From assembly GCA_964573295.1 (NCBI GenBank), contig CAZNJE010000020.1:1-64000 (forward strand): a stretch of 64,000 nt of DNA, read 5' to 3'. Made by a program: the position numbers and the translations under genes. Of this stretch, positions 43,032 through 51,286 are shown one piece after another (position 1 is the first letter of the stretch; the number at the start of each line of letters is the position of its first letter). This stretch comes from CAYQJL01 sp964573295 (lineage in GTDB: Bacteria; Eisenbacteria; RBG-16-71-46; CAIMUX01; WJJG01). The notes beneath the pieces were generated by a model. It was given only the letters and a program-made list of their open reading frames with translations. It had not been told where the DNA came from and did not search any database.

Positions 43032-45416
43032 ATGGACCAATCGCAGCCAATCTCAGTAGGCCAGCGTACCTGCAACTATTCCGGCAGGGCGTGGACAGTC
43101 CGCCTCCTGTGCATCACGCTGATGCTCACGGCCGCGACAACCTGGCCAACCACTGCATCCACGCCGACGACGACGGACACCCTGTCCGCGGCGGACTCCC
43201 TGACCGCGGCGACCACCCCGCAGCCCGACCCGCAGCCTGACCCGCAGCCCGACCCGCAGCCTGACCCGCGGACCGACCCGCGGACCGACCCGCGGACCGA
43301 CCCGCAGCCCAAGCGGCTGGCCCTGGCTCTGAGCGGCGGCGGCGCCCGGGGCATCGCTCACATCGGCGTGCTGCAGGCCCTCGAGAAGGCCGGCATTCCC
43401 ATCGGTCCGGTCGCCGGGACGAGCATGGGCAGCATCGTCGGCGGTCTCTACGCGGCCGGCCACTCGGGTGACCAGATGGCCGAGCTGACGCTGGCGATCG
43501 ACTGGGAAACGATCTTCTCCGAGGAACCGTTTCCCAACGCCGACCTCGTGAGCCGGTTCTATGGCAGTCGCAGTTCGCTCATCCAGCTCCACTTCACGCC
43601 CTGGGAATTCCACCTGCCCTACGGGCTCATCAATGCGCAGCGCATCAGCGAGGTGCTCTTCCGCTACACCGCGGCCGCCAGCTACGCGGCGGGTGGTGAC
43701 TTCGACAGCCTTCGGGTTCCGTTTCGGGCATCGGCGGTAGACATCACAACCGGCGAGGTCATTTCCTTCTCTCAGGGAGACCTGGCGCAGACCCTGCGCG
43801 CCAGCATGGCCATTCCTTTCGTCTTCTATCCGGCCAAAATCGATGATCGCCTGCTGATCGACGGCGGCGTCCTCGAGCTGATCCCCACGCCCGCACTGCT
43901 GCCGCTCAACCCGGATGCGGTGCTCGCTGTCGACACCGAGGGGTCCGAAGCGCTGACCGAGAAGCCGCGTGACGTAGCCGAGATCGTGACCCAGACCGTG
44001 AATCTCTTCATGCGGGTCCAGAAGCCTGAGCAACTCCGCCTTGCCGACCTCGTCGTGACCCCGCGGCTCGGCCGCCACGCCGTCATGGATTTCGAGAGGA
44101 TCGACTGGCTCATCGCCCGCGGCGCCCAGGCGACCCGCGCAAAGCTGGACTCGATCCGCGACTTGGTCCCACCCCAGCCTGCCGCTCCGCCGATGCGCAC
44201 CTTGGATCAGGGCGCTCTCGGTCGGGCTTACGTCAGCGCCATCCAGGTGAAGGACACCCTGGTCGCCGACGCCGATCTCATCCGAAGCCGCTTCGGCGTA
44301 AGGCCCACAGAACGATTCGATCTCGAGGCCGCCATCCGCGGGGTGCAGGATGTCTACGCCCTGGGGTTGTTCCACAATGTCTGGCTGAATCTCTCCCGGC
44401 CCGCTCCCGACAGCGTCGCCATCGAGGTCCATGCCCTCGAGAAACCGCCCCGCCAGGTAGGCTTGAGCGGGGCCTACCACACGGATCGTGGCACCACGGG
44501 CCTGATTCGCGTTACGTTCCACAATCGATTGGGCCTCAACGAACGTGTGCATCTGCTTCTGAAGGCCGGACGCCCCGAATCCCGAATCACCCTGGCCCTG
44601 GTTCCGGAACTGACCTGTTTGCACGCCGTCCTCAGTTTCGCGGCCCACTATGGCGAAGAGCGTCCCTATCTCTACGACGCCGCCGGCCAGCGGGCTCGGA
44701 CCTACGAGATCGAGACCCTGGGCGCCGTGGCCGAGGGACGGATCCGTATCGGCCGCCACGTGCTCGCCGGGATTGGGCTGGAGGCTCGCCGCGTGTGGCT
44801 CGACCCGGGCGGACCAGACGGCCAGCAGACCGTGGGAAGCGAGGGGGCTCGAGAAGACTACCTTGAAGCCCAGCTTCAGCTGATCGCCGATACCCGGCCC
44901 CGCAGCGATTTCCCCGACCGCGGTCTTCATTGGCGAACCCAGGCGCGGGGATCGCTGGCCACCGGTCGTGCGCGTGGCGAGGAGACCTTGCTGGGATCCG
45001 ACTATCGCAAGCTCGACTCACGTCTGGACCTTCGCCTGCCGCTGGGCCGGCGCCACAGCATCGGCATCCATGCGGGGCTCGGACTGAGCCGCGAGGATCC
45101 TCCGCCTCACGAGCTGTTCCGTCTTGGTGGTCCCCTGGACCTCCCCGGGCTTCATCGCCAGGAGCTATGGGGGCAACAGATGATGAGCTTCGGCATGAGC
45201 GGCCGGATCCATCTGGGCCAGATCTGGCACGCCGAAGTGCGCGTTCACGCCGGGGACGCTTTCGCCGAATGGGCGCCCCGCCGGTGGGAAGACCTGCGCG
45301 CCGGCGCGGCCGCCGGCCTGCTCCTCGATACGTTCCTGGGTCCGGTCACACTCCACTACGGCCGCGCGGACAACGGGCGCGACGAAATCTACGTCTCGAT
45401 CGGCCACGAACTCTGA
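43032..45416 (+). CDS. patatin phospholipase fused to POTRA and outer-membrane barrel (type Vd-like)
   Basis: A 794-residue protein with an N-terminal export signal (about 22-38), a linker of DPQP/DPRT repeats encoded by a 12-bp repeat (43215-43310), and a patatin domain. The oxyanion loop is SGGGARG (101-107), the nucleophile elbow GTSMG has Ser131, and the catalytic Asp277 lies in IDGG. A POTRA-like segment (about 395-475) is followed by a C-terminal beta-rich region ending HYGRADNGRDEIYVSIGHEL, like the Omp85/BamA barrel. This order is that of PlpD-type (type Vd) autotransporters. The lipase may be displayed on, or released from, the surface. Confidence 0.85.
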   Translation: MDQSQPISVGQRTCNYSGRAWTVRLLCITLMLTAATTWPTTASTPTTTDTLSAADSLTAATTPQPDPQPDPQPDPQPDPRTDPRTDPRTDPQPKRLALALSGGGARGIAHIGVLQALEKAGIPIGPVAGTSMGSIVGGLYAAGHSGDQMAELTLAIDWETIFSEEPFPNADLVSRFYGSRSSLIQLHFTPWEFHLPYGLINAQRISEVLFRYTAAASYAAGGDFDSLRVPFRASAVDITTGEVISFSQGDLAQTLRASMAIPFVFYPAKIDDRLLIDGGVLELIPTPALLPLNPDAVLAVDTEGSEALTEKPRDVAEIVTQTVNLFMRVQKPEQLRLADLVVTPRLGRHAVMDFERIDWLIARGAQATRAKLDSIRDLVPPQPAAPPMRTLDQGALGRAYVSAIQVKDTLVADADLIRSRFGVRPTERFDLEAAIRGVQDVYALGLFHNVWLNLSRPAPDSVAIEVHALEKPPRQVGLSGAYHTDRGTTGLIRVTFHNRLGLNERVHLLLKAGRPESRITLALVPELTCLHAVLSFAAHYGEERPYLYDAAGQRARTYEIETLGAVAEGRIRIGRHVLAGIGLEARRVWLDPGGPDGQQTVGSEGAREDYLEAQLQLIADTRPRSDFPDRGLHWRTQARGSLATGRARGEETLLGSDYRKLDSRLDLRLPLGRRHSIGIHAGLGLSREDPPPHELFRLGGPLDLPGLHRQELWGQQMMSFGMSGRIHLGQIWHAEVRVHAGDAFAEWAPRRWEDLRAGAAAGLLLDTFLGPVTLHYGRADNGRDEIYVSIGHEL

Positions 45417-45469
45417 TCACCCCAGCGCGATGCGGCGCGAGGCTCTCTCTTCCCCACCCTATGGCGCTC

Positions 45470-45478
45470 TGATATGAT
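45470..45478 (+). promoter_or_regulatory. extended -10 promoter for the secreted UGA-containing gene
   Basis: TG-A-TATGAT matches an extended -10 element at 45470-45478, about 50 bp before the ATG at 45525. There is no obvious -35. Confidence 0.4.
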
Positions 45479-45524
45479 TTTGGCTCAAGCGGCTCATCCT
45501 TCCATCCCAAAAGAGGAGTAGATC

Positions 45525-47810
45525 ATGAGTGCCTCTCGGTTATGTTGCTCGCGGTACCGTGGCCGCTCCGGCCCCACCGAAGTCTCTCTGGCGCTGGCTC
45601 TGCTGATCGGTCTCGCCGGTGCGATGGTGACGCCGGTCCGTGCACTCGAGCTCGTGACCAACGGCGACTTCGAAGCGCCGCTCACCGAGGGCTGGACGAC
45701 CGAGACGAGCGGCTACGGGGTGCTCTTCGATCGCGCCACGACTTACGAACCGGATCTCGACTACGAGGTCAAGGTCGCCAAAGCCACGGGGACCGGCTTC
45801 GCCCGGCTCGGCCAGACGGTCGATCTGCCCGGACTCGACGCGGTGCTCTCGGCGGACCTCAGCGTCAGTGCTACGGCCACGGTGACCGCCTGGGCGGCCG
45901 CGGTGCTTGCCATCGAGTATCTGGATGAGGCCGGCCATCGGCTCGGCGAGACCTACATCGGGGATCTGAGCCGCTACTGCCCCTGGGTCAGTAACGACGC
46001 GCTGCATCTGATCGAGATCGATCCGTCCGTATGGGCCACGCACTCTCTAGCGCTCGATGAGGAGCTCGCCAACCTCCCGGCGGTCGATCCGTTCGAGGTC
46101 GGTGCCGTCCGGGTCTCCCTGCTGGCCTATGTCGAAGACTGCTGAGGCGCGACCGAACTGGCGGAGGTCTTCGCCGATAACGTCTCGCTTCAGTTTGACG
46201 AAAACCGCGTCTTCCTGACCCTCGAAGAGGTCATCATCGACGACGACGCAGCCGGCAGCTCACAGGGCAACGGCGATGGACTCCCCGGATTCGGCGAGAC
46301 GATCGAGTTCGGCCTCTCGTTGCGCAACATTGGACTGGTGGGTGCCGCCGGGGTTTCGGTCGATCTCACCTCGGGCACCGACTACGTGGAGATCCTCACC
46401 GGCACGGCCTCGTTCGGAGACATCCCCGCCGGCGGCAGCGGAACGAACGCGGAACCGTTTCTCTTCCGTGTCAGCCCCGACGTGCCCGACGGCACGCCCC
46501 TGCTCCTCTGGGCCTCCTTCAGCGACGATCCCGGCCTCTTGCGTCTCGGCCTCGACGCCCATGCGCCCGCCTACCTGGTGGGCGTGAGCGCGATCGATGA
46601 CCTCGGCGGCGGCAACGGGAACGGCATCGCCGACCCGGGTGAGGTTGTGTCCGCCGCATTGCGGTTCGAGAACGTGGGACGTAGCGCCGCGCCGGCGTTG
46701 GGCGTCCTGGTTGGGCCGGGCGCCCCCTATCTCGACCCGGACGAGCTCGAGCATCCCCTCGATGTGGTGCCCGCCGGCGGAACGGCTACGCTCACCGGCC
46801 TGGAGGTATCGGTTGCCCCGGACTGCCCACCCGAGCATGCCGACTATCTGCAGCTCACGCTCAGTGACGGTGCCGACTACGCCGTCGCCTTCCCGGTAGG
46901 CTTCAGTGTGGGTCAGACGTGGGGTGACGAGATGGAGCAACCTTCGGCCTCGTGGCATCATCATGCGGGCGAGGGAGACTGGTCTGACGCCTGGCACCCG
47001 GAAACCTACCGCAACCACACTCCCGGCGGTCAGGCGAGCTGGAAGTGCGGCGGCGAGGGCGCGACCGACTATGGCTCCCTGCTGCATGCTCGTCTGGAAA
47101 CGGCCGAGTTCGATCTGTTCCCCTACTCGGTGCTCTCTTTCTGGCACTGGATGGACGCCGAGGCCAGCAGCTACTACCCCGACTCCTGCTACGACGGCGG
47201 GCGTCTCGAGATCTCGGCCGACGGCGGCACCACCTGGGAGCCGCTCTTGCCCGAGGGCGGCTACTCCCACATCGTTCGCGGCGGCAGCATTCCGGGGCCG
47301 TTCCCGGCAGGTACCCCAGTGTGGTCGGGCGAGCATGGCTGGGAGCAGGTCTTCGTGGACCTAGGCGGCTATGCCGGAGCGGTCAAGCTGCGGTTCTCCT
47401 TCGGTTCCGACGGCGCCGTGACCGCCGAAGGCTGGTACCTCGATGATCTCCGGGTCTACCGCGGCGAACCGGCCGGGGCCCCTTCACGCGTTCCGGTCCG
47501 CGCCGGGCGCCCCACGCTGCTGCCCGCGCGCCCGAGTCCCTTCGCGGCGTCGGGCACGACCGCCGGCGGCCACGGGCCCCTCACGCTGCGGTTCGTGCTG
47601 CCGCATCCGGTGACCGCCTCGCTCGCGATCTACGATGCCAGCGGACGCACGGTGCGCCGGCTGGGCACGAAGGACTACCCCGCCGGCGAACACCGCCTCA
47701 CCTGGAACGGGCTCGACGCGCACGGTGCCCCGGCGCCGACCGGTACCTACTACTGCCGGCTGCGGGCGGGCGGCCACGAGCAGGCGCAGCCGGTCGTGAT
47801 CGTGCGCTGA
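45525..47810 (+). CDS. secreted modular protein with in-frame UGA and sorting domain, possible selenoprotein
   Basis: Read through one TGA (46143-46145), this encodes 761 residues. It has a signal segment (about 19-38), a lectin/CBM-like jelly-roll domain (about 40-225, opening LVTNGDFEAP), Ig-like domains (about 225-450), a second jelly-roll-like domain and a C-terminal FlgD-type sorting tail (SLAIYDASGRTVRRL, GTYYCRL). The TGA is codon 207, in AYVEDC-U-GATELAEVFADNVSL; reading resumes in the same strand of the same domain, so a single domain is split by the TGA. No frame change or loss of coding character is seen over the next 554 codons. A SECIS-like hairpin follows. Selenocysteine is possible, but a Cys-to-stop point mutation or error is about equally likely, since the domain has no known redox role. 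ATG at 45525 follows GAGGAG. Confidence 0.6.
46143..46175 (+). promoter_or_regulatory. in-frame UGA plus SECIS-like stem-loop
   Basis: TGA at 46143-46145 is followed after 14 nt by GGCGGA (46160-46165), loop GGTC (46166-46169) and TTCGCC (46170-46175): six pairs, one of them G-U, with a further U-G pair below. The loop begins 20 nt after the UGA with GGU, like the apical loop of the E. coli fdhF SECIS. Confidence 0.45.
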
Positions 47811-47879
47811 CACGGCCAGACCATCGGTCCGCACCGCGAGCGGGCGTGAGTGCGCTGCAACGGAATAGCGAACCGAAAA

Positions 47880-47915
47880 ACCGGGCGGTCTTGACCTAGG
47901 TCAAGGCCGCCCGGT
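47880..47915. promoter_or_regulatory. 36-bp near-perfect palindrome, probable Crp/Fnr-type (HcpR/DNR-like) operator
   Basis: Two 18-bp arms with one mismatch meet at TTGACCTAGGTCAA (47891-47904). That core is a perfect TTGA-N6-TCAA dyad of the kind bound by Crp/Fnr-family regulators of nitrosative-stress genes. It lies 60 bp upstream of the ferredoxin-like gene and 65 bp after the stop of the preceding gene. As RNA it would form a very strong hairpin, so it may double as a terminator, although no U-tract follows. Confidence 0.7.
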
Positions 47916-47975
47916 CCCGTCTTGACGATACTCCTCCCTGCACGGAGAGACTCCAGGGCAAGGGAGGTTGAGATC

Positions 47976-48749
47976 ATGGCCACCAGACAGCCGCGCAAGA
48001 TCGTCATCATCGACGAAGAGAAGTGCGACGGATGCGGACTCTGTATCCCGAAGTGCGCCGAGGGCGCGATCCAGATCATCGGCGGGAAGGCCCGGCTGGT
48101 CGCCGAGAACCTCTGCGACGGCCTGGGCAACTGCCTCGGCACCTGTCCGCGCGGCGCGATCCGCGTGGAGGAGCGCGAGGCCGAAGCGTTCGACGAGGCG
48201 GCGGTCGAAGCCCATCTGGCATCCACCCGGCCCGCGGCACAGCCTGCGGCGGCGGCCGCGTACTCAGGCTCGCCCGAAGATACCGGGGATGGCCCGATGC
48301 CCCCCGCCCGCTCCGAGCTGCGACACTGGCCGGTGCAGATCGCCTTGCTGCCGCCTCAGGGCGACCTGTGGCGGGAGGCGGATGTCTTGATTGCCGCCGG
48401 TTGCGTCGGCTTTGCGATGCCCGACCTTCACGCGCGGCTGATGCGCGGCAAGACGGTGGCGGTCGGCTGCCCGAAGCTCGATGACCTTGAAGCCTATGAG
48501 CAGAAGCTCGCCGTCGTCTTCGCCCGGAATGCCGTGCGTTCGGTGACGGTGGCCCGCATGGAGGTGCCCTGCTGTGCCGGGATCGTGACCGCGGCCGGCC
48601 GCGCGCTGGTCGCGGCCGGGCGCGCGGATCTGCCCCTGCGCGAGGTCACCGTGGGCGTCGAGGGGACCGTCCTCTCCGACGTCCACCAGAAGAGGCCCGC
48701 CACATGCGAACCCGCACCCACGCCGGGTGTCCAGGATGCGCACGCATAA
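47976..48749 (+). CDS. 4Fe-4S ferredoxin-like protein associated with Hcp
   Basis: A 257-residue protein. The N-terminal 60 residues bind Fe-S: a full CDGCGLCIPKC motif and a second, CDGLGNCLGTCPRG, in which one Cys of the usual set is missing. That variation is characteristic of ferredoxin-like proteins found beside hcp. A linker of about 45 residues leads to a C-terminal domain with further cysteines (AAGCVGFA, VGCPKLDD, VPCCAGI). It probably passes electrons to the hybrid cluster protein encoded 22 bp downstream. ATG at 47976 follows AGGGAGG. Confidence 0.82.
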   Translation: MATRQPRKIVIIDEEKCDGCGLCIPKCAEGAIQIIGGKARLVAENLCDGLGNCLGTCPRGAIRVEEREAEAFDEAAVEAHLASTRPAAQPAAAAAYSGSPEDTGDGPMPPARSELRHWPVQIALLPPQGDLWREADVLIAAGCVGFAMPDLHARLMRGKTVAVGCPKLDDLEAYEQKLAVVFARNAVRSVTVARMEVPCCAGIVTAAGRALVAAGRADLPLREVTVGVEGTVLSDVHQKRPATCEPAPTPGVQDAHA

Positions 48750-48771
48750 ACCCGTCAAGGAGGAATGGACC

Positions 48772-50436
48772 ATGAGTATGTTCTGCTACCAGTGTGAACA
48801 GACCGCCAAGGGCACCGGCTGCACGGCCGCCGGCGTGTGCGGGAAGGACGCCGAAACCGCCACCCTGCAGGACGCCCTGATGCAGACCACCCTGGGCCTG
48901 GCCCAGTACATCCACCGCGCGGGCCGGCTCGGCCGGCGCGACCCGGCCCTGGACCGGTTTCTGATCGAGGCGCTCTTCACCACGGTCACCAACGTCAACT
49001 TCGACGCCGACCGGGTGGAAGCCTTCGTCCGCGAGGGCGTGCGCCTGCGGGAACGGGCGCGGGAGCTCTACGAAGCCGCCTGCCGCGAGGCCGGCGAGAC
49101 CCCCGAGCCGCTCACCGGGCCGGCCACCTTCGAGCCGCCCGAGGACCGCGAGGAGCTCCTCGAACAGGCCCGCCGGATCGGCATCGACGCGCGGCGCAAC
49201 CGGCAGGGTGATGCGGTCGTGGGGCTGCAAGAGCTGATCACCTACGGACTCAAGGGCGCCGCCGCCTACGCCGACCACGCGCGGATCCTGGGAATGACCG
49301 ACGATCGCCTGGCGGCCCGGTTCGCCGAGATGCTCGCCTACCTGGCCGACCGGCCCGAGAATGTGGAGGAGCTGACCGCCAAGGCGCTCGAGACCGGCGA
49401 GATCAACCTCGAGGTGATGGAGCTCTTGGACCGCGCCAACACCGGCGCCTACGGCCATCCCGAGCCCACGCAGGTTCGGGTCACGCCGCGCAAGGGCAAG
49501 TGCATCCTCGTCTCGGGTCATGACCTCAAGGACCTGGGCGAGTTGCTGAAGCAGACCGAGGGCAAGGGCATCGACATCTACACCCACGGGGAGATGCTCC
49601 CCTGCCACGGATACCCAGAGCTGAAGAAGTACCCCCACCTGGCGGGCAACTATGGCGGCGCCTGGCAGGATCAGCGCAAAGAGTTCGACGAGTTCCCCGG
49701 CGCGATCCTGATGACGACCAACTGCATCCAGAAGCCGAAAGAGACGTACAAAGCCCGGATCTTCACCACCGGCCTGGTCGCCTGGCCGGGGGTCACGCAT
49801 GTGACGCGCGAGGACTTCGGCCCGGTCATCGACGCGGCCCTCTCCGCCGAGGGATTCACCGGCGATGCGCCCGAGCAGACGATCACCGTCGGCTTCGGCC
49901 ACAACGCCGTGCTGGGGGTGGCCGACCAGGTGGTCTCGGCGGTGAAGTCGGGCGACATCCGCCACTTCTTCCTGGTGGGCGGCTGCGACGGCGCCAAGTC
50001 GGGGCGCAACTACTATACCGAGTTCACCGAGAAGGTGCCGAGCGACTGCGTCATCCTGACCCTGGCCTGCGGCAAGTACCGCTTCAACAAGCTCGACTTC
50101 GGCACGATCGGCGACCTGCCGCGGCTGCTCGACGTGGGCCAGTGCAACGACGCCTACTCGGCGGTGAAGATCGCCCAGGCGCTGGCGGGCGCGTTCGACT
50201 GCGGCGTCAACGACCTACCGCTATCGATGGTGCTGAGCTGGTACGAGCAGAAGGCGGTCGCCATCCTGCTGACCCTGCTGCACCTGGGCGTGAAGAACAT
50301 CCGCATCGGCCCCTCGCTCCCGGCCTTCGTGGCGCCGCCGGTGCTGACCGCGCTGGTCGAGACCTTCGGCCTGACGCCGATCGCAACGCCCGATGAGGAC
50401 CTCGAGGCGATCCTGGGGCCCCAGGCGGTGGTCTAA
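48772..50436 (+). CDS. hcp: hybrid cluster protein (hydroxylamine/NO reductase)
   Basis: Reduces nitric oxide and/or hydroxylamine; part of the response to nitrosative stress. The 554-residue protein is full length. The N-terminal cluster ligands are CYQCEQTAKGTGCTAAGVC (C-x2-C-x8-C-x5-C), the pattern of the shorter class typical of anaerobes and facultative bacteria. The hybrid-cluster ligands appear in GHD, GEMLPCHGYP, TTNCIQKP, VGGCDGAKSGRNYY, TLACGKYRFNK and VGQCNDAYSA. ATG at 48772 follows AAGGAGG. It sits between a ferredoxin-like gene and a Crp/Fnr regulator, making a self-contained module. Confidence 0.96.
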   Translation: MSMFCYQCEQTAKGTGCTAAGVCGKDAETATLQDALMQTTLGLAQYIHRAGRLGRRDPALDRFLIEALFTTVTNVNFDADRVEAFVREGVRLRERARELYEAACREAGETPEPLTGPATFEPPEDREELLEQARRIGIDARRNRQGDAVVGLQELITYGLKGAAAYADHARILGMTDDRLAARFAEMLAYLADRPENVEELTAKALETGEINLEVMELLDRANTGAYGHPEPTQVRVTPRKGKCILVSGHDLKDLGELLKQTEGKGIDIYTHGEMLPCHGYPELKKYPHLAGNYGGAWQDQRKEFDEFPGAILMTTNCIQKPKETYKARIFTTGLVAWPGVTHVTREDFGPVIDAALSAEGFTGDAPEQTITVGFGHNAVLGVADQVVSAVKSGDIRHFFLVGGCDGAKSGRNYYTEFTEKVPSDCVILTLACGKYRFNKLDFGTIGDLPRLLDVGQCNDAYSAVKIAQALAGAFDCGVNDLPLSMVLSWYEQKAVAILLTLLHLGVKNIRIGPSLPAFVAPPVLTALVETFGLTPIATPDEDLEAILGPQAVV

Positions 50437-50599
50437 GCGGACAGAACGAACGCGGCACGGCGCCGGCGCGGGGCAAGCCCTCCGTCCGGCGCCGCGTCGT
50501 TGACGCGCTGCCGGGCGCGGTGCGCGACTCGGTGCTCGACGCGATTCCGGGCGCAATGCCGGGCTGGATCTGGCGCCCGAAAGCGCGCAGAATGCATCC

Positions 50600-51286
50600 A
50601 TGGCATCGTCCTCGAACCAGAAGCTACGGGATGCCCTGCGCGCGATTCCCCTCTTCTCGGCGCTCACGGTGCCCGATCTGTCTGCGCTGCTGGAGCACGC
50701 GGGAACGGTCACCGCGGGCGCCGGGAAGGAGATCTTCTCGCCCGAGGAGGCGGCCTCTAGCTTCTACGTCATTCTCTCGGGCCAGGTGAAGGTCTATCAG
50801 CTCTCCCCGCGCGGCGACGAGCAGATCTTTCATCTCTACGGGCGCGGGCAGACCTTCGGCGAGGCGGCCATGTGGTCGGGTGGGCGCTACCCGGCGTTTG
50901 CGAGCGCCCTGCGGGAGACGCGTCTCTTGAAGGTCGACCGCGAGGCACTGCTGCAAACGATCCGGCACCGTCCAGAAGCGGCCATCGCTATGCTGGCGGG
51001 GCTGTCGCTGAAACTGCGGGAGTTCAACCACCTGATCGAGCAACTCGCGCTCAGGGAAGTGCCCGGTCGTCTGGCCCAGGTCATCCTCGACCTGGCCGAG
51101 GAGGCCGGCGCAAACCGGATCGAACTGAGGTACAGCAAGCGCGAGTTGGCCGCGCGAATCGGGACGGTTTCCGAGACGCTGAGCCGCGCGCTGCGGCGTC
51201 TGCAGCAAGACGGCCTCATTCAGGTCGAGGGCGCACGCATCACGATCCTCGATCGCGACGGGCTGGAGGATCTAGCCGCCGGTTGA
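50600..51286 (+). CDS. Crp/Fnr-family regulator (HcpR/DNR-like by context)
   Basis: A 228-residue two-domain regulator: a cyclic-nucleotide-binding-type sensor domain (about 17-130), a dimer helix (about 130-155) and a winged helix-turn-helix (SKRELAARIGTVSETLSRAL, about 180-205). It lacks the four N-terminal cysteines of Fnr, so it is not an oxygen-sensing Fe-S Fnr; HcpR and DNR types that bind heme and sense NO also lack them. Its gene follows hcp by 163 bp, and a TTGA-N6-TCAA palindrome lies upstream of the module, so it probably regulates that operon. No good Shine-Dalgarno precedes the ATG at 50600. Its 3' end overlaps the convergent permease gene by 15 bp. Confidence 0.86.
   Translation: MASSSNQKLRDALRAIPLFSALTVPDLSALLEHAGTVTAGAGKEIFSPEEAASSFYVILSGQVKVYQLSPRGDEQIFHLYGRGQTFGEAAMWSGGRYPAFASALRETRLLKVDREALLQTIRHRPEAAIAMLAGLSLKLREFNHLIEQLALREVPGRLAQVILDLAEEAGANRIELRYSKRELAARIGTVSETLSRALRRLQQDGLIQVEGARITILDRDGLEDLAAG

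Noticed and set aside
31078..47810. Genome-wide reassignment of UGA to an amino acid
   Set aside because: TGA serves as stop in many genes here, including several ATGA/GTGA overlaps; only two internal TGA codons were found.
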